Shown piece by piece: positions 17,301 to 23,754 of a stretch of DNA of 64,000 nt. The stretch is from Candidatus Cloacimonadota bacterium (GTDB taxonomy: Bacteria > Cloacimonadota > Cloacimonadia > Cloacimonadales > Cloacimonadaceae): NCBI GenBank assembly GCA_012516855.1, contig JAAYWB010000016.1, forward strand, positions 1 through 64,000. The letters run 5' to 3'. The translations under genes were made by a program, and so were the position numbers. The first letter of the stretch is position 1, and each line of letters starts with the position of its first letter. The notes beneath the pieces are model-generated. The model was not told where the DNA came from. It searched no databases and worked only from the letters and a program-made list of their open reading frames with translations.

Positions 17301-18100
17301 CCCTCCTGCTTTTTCCAGTTCACAAAAGGCTGCATGGCGTTCACGAAGTTGGCAGGGGTGATGATCAGATAGCTCATCGGATAGCGGTTCAAAGACATTC
17401 TTTGGGGTTCGGGATTGAGCAATACGCTGCGCAGGGGGCCCTCAAACGCAGGGGAATAGGTGCGGGCGCGCAGCTCATCGGTGGCGATGTGGTCCGGATT
17501 GATGAACTGGACTTGCACTTCGGCGCTGTAGATCACCTCGATTTCGCCCCGGGCGGGGTTGTAGCGCACGGGCACAAAATCGAGAGCGAACAGTCTGTAG
17601 CCGCGCATGTGGCCCAATTCGGTCACGCTGATCGGGGCGTCGGTGGTCCAGGCATCGCGGTTATAAAAATCTCGGTTCACTTCAAAGGGAATCTTGGTCA
17701 GGTCAGCACTTTTGGAAACGGATTCCTGGCGTGGAAAAACGGGATAGTTCACACCCTCATCCGCCAGTATGAAGCTCTTCCTCAACAAGCTGGTGAAGCT
17801 TGGGACCACCTGCGCTCCTTCCGGAACGCTGATGATCTGGCGCATCAGGGGCAGCTTGGGCAGCCCGGTGTTATTGGTGGAAGTGTATTGGTCTACACTG
17901 AGGTCTGTAAAAACACCTTCCTTGGTCTGAACTTCCTGGTAGTCCAGTTTTTCAATGCTGTAGCGGACGCTCAGGCCGTCCCCGCTGCTGCGGGTAAGCT
18001 CAGCAGTGGTGGGAAAGTTTCCCAGTTTGATCGATCCTTGGGACGCGGCCAGAAACGCCGCCAATCCCAGGATTATGAGCATGATGAAAGTTTTCTTCAT
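14303..18100 (-). CDS. Secreted gingipain-family (peptidase C25) cysteine protease, paralogue, with T9SS-type tail
   Basis: A 1265-residue exported protease, first of the tandem pair. The ATG follows AAGGAGAG; a signal peptide covers residues ~1-20. The propeptide-like region runs to ~235 and includes LPLMRQIISVPEGA. The catalytic domain (~240-600) has His446 in NYTAHGSETSW and the cysteine pair 478-479 in VVGNCCLTSAF. Cys479 has the same 33-residue spacing from the histidine as in the paralogue and is the likely nucleophile. CARDB/Ig-like repeats (~650-905) follow, then a jelly-roll with WIDDIVFP (~1045), one more beta domain, and a tail from ~1180 with GNYPNPFNPETT, VFNVKGQLVR and SSGIYMYRM. 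Identity with the neighbour is clear in motifs but low overall, suggesting an old duplication and perhaps a different cleavage preference. Confidence 0.92.
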   Translation of the reverse strand: MKKTFIMLIILGLAAFLAASQGSIKLGNFPTTAELTRSSGDGLSVRYSIEKLDYQEVQTKEGVFTDLSVDQYTSTNNTGLPKLPLMRQIISVPEGAQVVPSFTSLLRKSFILADEGVNYPVFPRQESVSKSADLTKIPFEVNRDFYNRDAWTTDAPISVTELGHMRGYRLFALDFVPVRYNPARGEIEVIYSAEVQVQFINPDHIATDELRARTYSPAFEGPLRSVLLNPEPQRMSLNRYPMSYLIITPANFVNAMQPFVNWKKQEGFNVILATTAETGSTASAIKTYIQNIWNAATAENPAPTYLLIVGDTPQVPSNSGSTGSHVTDLTYVRLQGSDYMPEMYFGRFSATTEAEVTNQVNKTLMHEMYTMPSDAYLGEVVMIAGADSYWAPTHANGQVNYGTTNYFNPTHGITSHTYLYPASQTSDAAIVANVSNGVGYVNYTAHGSETSWADPTFTISDINNLQNVNKSAFVVGNCCLTSAFDIGICFAEAWLRAPNKGGVIYIGGTNSTYWNEDYYWGVGFKTNPNGQAPAYDANKLGYYDALFHDHNEAFTDWGSTAASAMSMGNMAVVQSNSNRINYYWEVYSVMGDPSLIPYLGIPAQNSFEAPQTMFLGLGTLDVVADPYSYVAISMNNELHGVGLTDASGMLTLNFTPFTEPGTAQIVLTRSLRKPMIANVQVVPNSGPYVTVSPITVNDPNANGIAEAGETISLDLTFNNVGIQQASNLTATLSSTCEYVSILEATESLPDIPANGTTSQTDLFSVLIHNAIPDQTSVPFDITVSDGTNQWVTSRSITVNAPHLQFGNPILFDPDGDGFLEPGEDISISVDIVNNGHMPTDSGTLTLVVNHPEVSLSATSFTLPPMAVGVTIPINFTASLSPQVQNGEMIPLGLSISAGAQNINHCILLTIGVTGEGFESGDFSTYPWTNTSTVPWTIQSGSTNAHSGLYGAKSGAISHSSSTELSLTMNVGTAGNISFWRKVSSENGWDFLRFSINNEELGSWSGNQDWLQVSYPVSAGTHTFKWVYSKDVSVSSGSDCAWIDDIVFPSAGSGEVAMIYVPQTEIKFLNVQPNDQLAADFVINNLGTVPLSGTISYPSCMGLLHNGSAVANDSAYSIPVGQSHTYTLTYTVPNPAVNLDLEMIITSNDTTTPAVIIPVRVEAGTANNDPGSIPLVTELEGNYPNPFNPETTISFSTKEAGPVRVRVFNVKGQLVRDLVDGNLPAGYYRVVWDGKDSSNRGVSSGIYMYRMDAPGYSKTLKMMLMK

Positions 18101-18841
18101 GTTCTCTCCTTAGCTTTGTATCAATGTTTTAAACTTGTATTCCTTAATATATGGCATCATGACGCAAGTTCAGTTCCGAAACAGGCTAAAGTTTTGAGCC
18201 TGTCATCTGGCGTGCCGCGCAACACCTTGCTCCACCGAATGATAGGACCTGTAAGCGCCACAGTTTCCGTTTGTGGGACGAATCTCTTCCACATCATTCA
18301 AATTAATCTATCAAATTCATTGGACCCAAGGAATCTGTCAATTTCTTTCTTTTGCCATCCGGCATAGGATTAACTTAAGAGAGGGTTTTTTTGCCGGTGG
18401 ATACTCCTGCGTTGCTCTGTTCCAGCGAATGGTTCAGTCCTTTCACCCCGACCGTCATGGTCGCTACCGGTCCGGATATGCATTCAATCAATTCTATCAA
18501 TTCATCAATTCCCTTTCCACGGCCCCTTTTCAAGCTTCCCGTCCAGGACCTGGATACAGGATAGCTAAGATATGGATAAATATACTATATAGATATAATA
18601 TATACTAATTTAGTAGGTATTAGTAGTTATATAGGTATTTATATGGTATATATGTAGTTACTCTTAATTATTGTCCTGATTGGTATGCTCTGTCCATCAC
18701 GGGGGCCGTATAAAGGGAATTGATGAATTGATAGAATTGATTGAACCGGAAAATCCCTCTCTCCGGCAGATGAGAAAAAAGCTCTCTTCGAACTGGGCGA
18801 CCCACTCTTTTTTAAACATGGGCCAAAACTTATATTTCCGC
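18101..18841. other. Long intergenic region upstream of the C25 protease pair
   Basis: This 741-bp gap contains no credible gene. It holds the inverted repeat described separately and a strongly A/T-rich core (about 18560-18670) with the palindrome TACTAATTTAGTA. Short open frames at both arms are by-products of the inverted repeat. Confidence 0.6.
18483..18745. repeat. 44-bp inverted repeat flanking an A/T-rich core
   Basis: The left arm (18483-18526) and right arm (18702-18745) are reverse complements over 44 bases with two mismatches. They are separated by about 175 bases that are very A/T-rich in the middle. The arms carry repeated ATCAATT/ATTGAT units. No transposase or phage gene is near. 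It may be a regulatory or replication-related palindrome, a mobile-element footprint or a cruciform-forming site; none is proven. Confidence 0.75.
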
Positions 18842-21800
18842 TCAATAGCTGAATAGCGCGCTGATTTCCTCCCGGCTGAGGGAGGAGAGCACGTTCTGGG
18901 ATTCGGAAACCACCTCGTCGAAAAGCTGCAGTTTGTGCTGTTGCAGGTTCATTATCTTTTCCTCCACGCTTCCTTTGGTGATCAGGCGAAAGACCTGCAC
19001 CTTGCGGGTCTGGCCAATGCGGTGGGTGCGGTCCACCGCCTGGTTTTCAACCATTGGATTCCACCAGGGGTCGTAGAGGATAACGGTATCGGCGGAGGTG
19101 AGGTTGATGCCGGTGCCGCCGGTTTTGAGGCTGATGAGGAAGAGTTTGAGCTCCGGGTCTGTCTCAAAGCGCCTCACCTCGTCCATGCGGTTTTTGGTAT
19201 GGCCGTCCATGTAGGCATAGCGCAGACCCTGGGCATCGAAGACGCGGCGGATGATCTTCAGCATCTTCACGAACTGGGAGAAAACCAGGATCTTGTGTCC
19301 GCTTGCCAGGGCGTCTGTAACCAGTTCCAAAAGGTGTTCCAGTTTGGCTGAGGCTTCCAGTTCCGGCAGGATGTCCGGGTTGGCCAGGTGGGGGTGGTTG
19401 CAGATCTGGCGCAGCTTCATCAGCGCGGCCAGGATGTGCACGAAGTTGAGGTTGGCGCTCTCCGGGGCGTTGAGCAGCTTTTTCTGCACCATGTCGATGA
19501 TTTGGAGGTAGAGCTTTTCCTGCACGGGGTGCATCCGGCACCAGGAAACTTGTTCCTGTTTGTCCGGAAGTTCCAGCAGCACCTCTTTCTTGGTGCGGCG
19601 CAGCAGGAAGGGCGCCACCGCGCGTTTGAGCTTCACGGCGCCTGTTTCGGGCTCTTCCAAGAATTCCTGTTTGAAGCGCTTGAGGCTGCCCAGATAACCC
19701 GGGATGAGGAAGTCGTAGATAGACCAGAGTTCGGTGAGGTTGTTTTCCACCGGGGTGCCGGTGAGGGCCAGTCTGTGGCGGGCGGAGAGCTTTTTGATGG
19801 CGTAGGTGCGTTTGGCGGCAACGTTTTTGATGTTCTGCGCCTCGTCCAGGATTATCCATTCAAATTCTTTTTCCTTGAGGGCCGCGATGTCGTTCAGCAC
19901 CACCGTGTAAGAGATGATGAAGAGCTTCGCGTTCGGGTCGCGCAGCAGCTCCAGCCGTTCGGCCTTGCCGCCTTCCACGATCAGGTAGGGGATGTTGGTG
20001 TGGAACTTCTCTATCTCCGCCGCCCAGTTGTAGAGCAGCGTTTTGGGACAGACCACCAGGCTTTGGCTGTCCTCCGGGGCCCAGTGGATGAGGGCCAGCG
20101 CCTGGATGGTTTTTCCCAGGCCCATTTCGTCGGCGAGGATTCCCCCCAGGCGGTAGTGCTGCAGCATCCGGATCCAGGCCACTCCCGCTTTCTGGTAGCC
20201 GCGGAGGATGGTTTGCAGATAAGTTGGAAGAACCATCTGGCCTTCAAGATGGCCGCGCACGAGGTCGCGGGAAAAGCTGTCCAGCCATTCGTCGCCCAAC
20301 ATGCGGAAAGCCGGGTTTTCCAGCATGTAGCGCTGGTAATAGGGCAGGTTCACCAGCCGGGAGCGGTAAACCTCGTCCGCCAGTTTTTCGCTGCGCGACA
20401 GCAGACGCTCGGTTTCGCGGAAGACCTCAGGATTGGAAATGAAGATAATGCGTCCGTCAGCGGTATGGAGGAAATCCTCTTCAGATTTGAAGAAGCGCCT
20501 CAGTTCCTCATGGGTAAAGTTTAGGTCCCGGTAGCGGTAGGAAACTTCATATTCGAACCAGTCGATCTCTTCGCTGCGCCTGGCCCGGATTTCCACCTGC
20601 AGCCCCACTTTCTGGATGAATTCGCCCCGCAGTTCCGGCGCGATTTCGATGTCCAGGGCCTCAGATTCCAGTTCAAAGAGGCTCTGGCGCAGCCTGGTTA
20701 GTTCTTCTCCGTCGCTGAAAACCAGTTGGGACTGGCGTTCCAGGCGGCCCTGCCCCGACCCGGGGATTCTGGCCGAGATCTGGCTCACCCGGTTGAAAAT
20801 CTCCGGCGGCAGGTAAAACCAGGCGTTGCCGCCCCCACCGGCGTCAATATAGTCGCTGCGCACCAATGGCGCCGAGAAGCAGGTCACAGCCAGCGGTATC
20901 TCCAAAGGCTGTTCCTCCTCCCCAGAGCGCGGCGAGGGATAGATCAACCGGCCGGAGAGGGCAACATTGTCGCCCAACTTTTCCACTTTCAGGCGGACGC
21001 GCGGTTCGCCGGAAACTATCTGAGGGAGGTCGATGGAGGGGTCGAAATCCAGGTAAATGTCCTGTTTGCGCAGTTCGCGGTTGACCACGGTGCGCCAGTA
21101 GATCAGGTCCTTGGCGCTGAGCAGCAGTTCATGGCTGAATAGTTGCTCCAGGGTTTCGTTGCCCAGAGGCAGAAAGACGGGGCGTGCCTCGTTGCGGAAA
21201 AGCAGCCAGGTGGGAAAGCCGGGATAGACCACTGAAAGTTCATCCAGGATAACCGGGATGACGCGGTAGTTTTTCTTGCCGGCCGGCTCCACCCTCAGGC
21301 TGAGGGGATAGGGCTGGGAGTTGAATTTTAGCGGTTCCCCGGTCTCGCGCACCGTCAGCCGCCCATCCAAATCCTGCATCAGCACCAAGGCCGGGGCCAG
21401 GTCTTTTTTATAGAGCGACCAGAATTTCGCCTTGGCGCTGTAGGCGGCCTTGTGCGCGTTCAGATAGCGGAAGAAAGCCAGCTCGGAATCGGACAGCACC
21501 TCAAGTTGGGCCCGGTATTCCTCCAGTTTCCGGTTGGAAATTCCCTCGGGACGCCCTCCGCTCTCTATTTGCAGCAGCTTCGGCAGGTCCAGCCGACCGT
21601 AGGCGGAATGGTAGAAGCGCGCTTTGTCGGATTCCGGGTCATAAAGCCGCTCCACCTCGATCACGGCGCGGTCATGCTCCCCCCGCCAGAACTCACTGCC
21701 CCTCAACACACTGCCGTCGCAGGTTTCCACGGCGGGGCTGTCGAAGATGTCGGTTTTCAGGTAAAGATAGGCGTAACGCAGCACCGAGAGGTAGTGGCGG

Positions 21801-22054
21801 CAGCTTTCCTCATCCCGGCACTCGTGGCAGTGGTGGCTGGCCACGGTTTGGGAAACGGGGTCGTAAACGATGTCAAGCTGGGTGGCGAAAAAATCGCGGC
21901 GCTCCCCGGAAGCGATGAAATGCAGATGATACAGGCCGTTCTCGTCGATGGATTTCCAGTATTGCAGGTCGCCCCGGTCAAGGGCGATCACGGCATGGTT
22001 GAAATACCACGAAGCCGATTTTTCATGGTAATCCTTGCTGAACAGGCGGGCCAT
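18842..22054 (-). CDS. SNF2/Rad54-family DNA translocase with N-terminal SWIM-like zinc motif
   Basis: A 1070-residue cytoplasmic ATPase that would move along double-stranded DNA and remodel protein-DNA complexes. The ATG at 22054 follows an AGAGGAAAG site. Residues ~60-95 carry a SWIM-like zinc motif (CHEC, then SCRHYL), common in bacterial SNF2 proteins. The large middle part (~150-600) is the SNF2-associated region. The helicase core follows: ADEMGLGKT (Walker A, ~645), VVCPKTLLYNW, DEAQNIKN (Walker B, ~735), LTGTPVENN, then the second lobe with VFSQFVKM, TGGTGINLT, DPWWNP and HRIGQ. Length and order match full-size bacterial SNF2 enzymes, so it looks intact. No methyltransferase or DISARM-like partner is adjacent, so a role in transcription or repair is likelier than defence. 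Confidence 0.93.
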   Translation of the reverse strand: MARLFSKDYHEKSASWYFNHAVIALDRGDLQYWKSIDENGLYHLHFIASGERRDFFATQLDIVYDPVSQTVASHHCHECRDEESCRHYLSVLRYAYLYLKTDIFDSPAVETCDGSVLRGSEFWRGEHDRAVIEVERLYDPESDKARFYHSAYGRLDLPKLLQIESGGRPEGISNRKLEEYRAQLEVLSDSELAFFRYLNAHKAAYSAKAKFWSLYKKDLAPALVLMQDLDGRLTVRETGEPLKFNSQPYPLSLRVEPAGKKNYRVIPVILDELSVVYPGFPTWLLFRNEARPVFLPLGNETLEQLFSHELLLSAKDLIYWRTVVNRELRKQDIYLDFDPSIDLPQIVSGEPRVRLKVEKLGDNVALSGRLIYPSPRSGEEEQPLEIPLAVTCFSAPLVRSDYIDAGGGGNAWFYLPPEIFNRVSQISARIPGSGQGRLERQSQLVFSDGEELTRLRQSLFELESEALDIEIAPELRGEFIQKVGLQVEIRARRSEEIDWFEYEVSYRYRDLNFTHEELRRFFKSEEDFLHTADGRIIFISNPEVFRETERLLSRSEKLADEVYRSRLVNLPYYQRYMLENPAFRMLGDEWLDSFSRDLVRGHLEGQMVLPTYLQTILRGYQKAGVAWIRMLQHYRLGGILADEMGLGKTIQALALIHWAPEDSQSLVVCPKTLLYNWAAEIEKFHTNIPYLIVEGGKAERLELLRDPNAKLFIISYTVVLNDIAALKEKEFEWIILDEAQNIKNVAAKRTYAIKKLSARHRLALTGTPVENNLTELWSIYDFLIPGYLGSLKRFKQEFLEEPETGAVKLKRAVAPFLLRRTKKEVLLELPDKQEQVSWCRMHPVQEKLYLQIIDMVQKKLLNAPESANLNFVHILAALMKLRQICNHPHLANPDILPELEASAKLEHLLELVTDALASGHKILVFSQFVKMLKIIRRVFDAQGLRYAYMDGHTKNRMDEVRRFETDPELKLFLISLKTGGTGINLTSADTVILYDPWWNPMVENQAVDRTHRIGQTRKVQVFRLITKGSVEEKIMNLQQHKLQLFDEVVSESQNVLSSLSREEISALFSY

Positions 22055-22246
22055 CTTTCCTCTCTGGTGCTTTAATCAGTCCATTGGCAAGCGGAAGTCC
22101 ATTTTTGTCAACTTATTTCCGCTCTGATTTCCTTTTTTCTGCAAGTTTCAGGCCAAATTTCCTGTTTCTTCTGCCGCCCCGCGATCCGTTACCCACTATT
22201 AAAGAACTGGCAAACCGGGCTTTTCCGGGTTTTGCTGGGCTGCCCG

Positions 22247-22365
22247 CTGGCTTCGCCGTTTGCCCCTTCCAATTCACATCCCATTCACTTCCCGCTGACT
22301 TCCCGTATGAGCCACGGGAACTCTACGGGAGGCGAAAGGGAGGCGGAAGGGCAGGGGCAAAGGGC
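22247..22365 (-). repeat. Palindromic intergenic repeat family 2, copy 1
   Basis: A 119-bp non-coding element found again, in opposite orientation, at 50215-50333. Read on the minus strand it starts GCCCTTTGCCCC and ends with GGGGCAAACGGC followed by GAAGCCAG; the ends are inverted repeats with one mismatch. Inside is an imperfect palindrome around TTCCCG/CGGGAA. It lies just after the terminator of the PDZ gene and upstream of the SNF2 gene. Confidence 0.75.
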
Positions 22366-22377
22366 CTGACTGTCGGC

Positions 22378-22412
22378 AAAAAAGAATCCCGGAGCCAGAG
22401 GCAGCCGGGATT
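22378..22412 (-). terminator. Rho-independent terminator of the PDZ/barrel gene
   Basis: AATCCCGG (22412-22405 on the minus strand) pairs perfectly with CCGGGATT (22392-22385) and is followed by CTTTTTT. It begins 22 nt after the stop codon. Confidence 0.85.
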
Positions 22413-22433
22413 TGGATGATTATCAAACAGCGG

Positions 22434-23579
22434 TTAGAAACCGAACCAGGGGCCGATGCTGAAGCTGAGGCCGCGGAATTTGGTATCGGGCGAGCCGGAG
22501 ATGGTGATATCGTCGCCGGCATCGGAATGGACCTTCCAGCCATTGTAGGTGGGGATTCCGCAGAAATAGCCCACTTCGGCGCGGAGTGAGAGCCAGGGAA
22601 TGAGGTTGAGGATCAGTTCCGCCCGGGGCTGGATGATGAAGTATTCGCGCTTGAGGGTGGCGGTGAAATTGTTTTCGGTGAAGATTTGGGGCCAGGTGAA
22701 CTCAGATTGGGTCTGGGTATAATAGACAGTGTGTCCACCCGCTCCAAACATCGCGCCCAGCGAGGCAGCGAAACCGTCGGTGATCAGGAAGCGCTTGTCC
22801 AGGGTGAGGCCGCCGAAGGAGGCTTCGTATCTCACGGAGGCGTGGGTGACTGGATCGACATCGCTGAACTCGTAGCCGGCGCCAACTCCGCCTAAGAAGA
22901 AGCCTTTGCCGATGTTGCCTTTGCCGGCGCCGCCATTCATGAAAATACCTTTGCTGCTGATGGGATTGAATCCGAAATCGTTGTTCTGGGTTTCGTTGTC
23001 GCCGATGCTGTTGAGCAAGCCGTTCACGTGTTCCATGGGCAGGATGGTATAGTAGGGCACCCAGCCTCCTCCGCCCCAGCCGAGGTCCTTTTTGCGGCTG
23101 GGTCTGTCTGTGGGGTCTTCAAGATAAGCGTCTTTGCGAATCACGCTGCCGAACCGCTTTCCCTCTTCTGGGCGCGGCTCCAGCACCAGTTCGAGGTCCG
23201 TTATTTCCACGTTTCGCCAAACGCGGAGGTTGATTTTCTGGCCGGGCCTCATCATTGAGCGCTGGCGGTCGAATTCCTCCATATTGGTAACCGGTTTGCT
23301 GTCTATCTCCATCATGATGTCGTTCTCTTTCAGGCCCGCCTTGTCGGCCGGGGAGCCTTTGGAGACTCCGGTCACGAGGATGCCGTAAAGGTATTTGTAG
23401 CCGAGTTCGTGGGCTGTGGGATAATCCAGGTCGTCCACGTAGATTCCGAAATAGACCGAAACCGGCTGTTCGGGCGCCTGGGTGGTCACCATTTCCATAT
23501 CGTAATCATCGCCGCTTTGGGCGAACAAAGCGCCCAGCGCGAGAAGCAGGATGGCCAAAATGAGCGTCGCTCTTTTCAT
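22434..23579 (-). CDS. Exported PDZ-domain protein with C-terminal outer-membrane beta-barrel-like region
   Basis: A 381-residue protein. The start MKRATLILAILLLALGALFA-like signal peptide at 23579 is preferred over an upstream ATG (23603) because AAGGAG precedes it. A PDZ domain spans ~45-125 (GILVTGVSKGSPADKAGL, then NDIMMEIDSKPV). From ~190 a Gly/aromatic-rich part with alternating strands (GAGYEFSDV, LTLDKRFLI, RAELILNLIPWLSLRAEVGYF) ends in GPWFGF. The terminal Phe and strand pattern suggest an outer-membrane barrel. No protease domain is seen, so the PDZ may bind peptide tails or anchor envelope partners. PDZ plus barrel in one chain is uncommon. Exact role unknown. Confidence 0.8.
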   Translation of the reverse strand: MKRATLILAILLLALGALFAQSGDDYDMEMVTTQAPEQPVSVYFGIYVDDLDYPTAHELGYKYLYGILVTGVSKGSPADKAGLKENDIMMEIDSKPVTNMEEFDRQRSMMRPGQKINLRVWRNVEITDLELVLEPRPEEGKRFGSVIRKDAYLEDPTDRPSRKKDLGWGGGGWVPYYTILPMEHVNGLLNSIGDNETQNNDFGFNPISSKGIFMNGGAGKGNIGKGFFLGGVGAGYEFSDVDPVTHASVRYEASFGGLTLDKRFLITDGFAASLGAMFGAGGHTVYYTQTQSEFTWPQIFTENNFTATLKREYFIIQPRAELILNLIPWLSLRAEVGYFCGIPTYNGWKVHSDAGDDITISGSPDTKFRGLSFSIGPWFGF

Positions 23580-23754
23580 GGGAAACTCCTTGAGTGTTTT
23601 CAAAGGAAATAATAAGGCAGGCAGGGTGAATCACAAGAAAAAATAGTGGCCGGAACAGAATTGCCGAATTCGGAACAAAAACCTTGACTGGAACGGACTT
23701 TGCATAATCTGGGAATGTCCGTGGCTTTCAAGCTGTGGAGATAATGGAGACACG

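Noticed and set aside
18273-18845. Open frames on both strands over the intergenic region upstream of the C25 proteases
   Set aside because: They arise from the two arms of the inverted repeat and the A/T-rich core, have no ribosome-binding site, and resemble no protein.
18842-22054. Anti-phage defence system (DISARM-like) built around the SNF2 helicase
   Set aside because: No methyltransferase, nuclease, PLD or other defence partner is adjacent; the gene stands alone beside a PDZ/barrel gene.
23684-23708. TTGACT and CATAAT upstream of the M28 peptidase gene
   Set aside because: The spacer is 13 nt, too short for a sigma70-type promoter.
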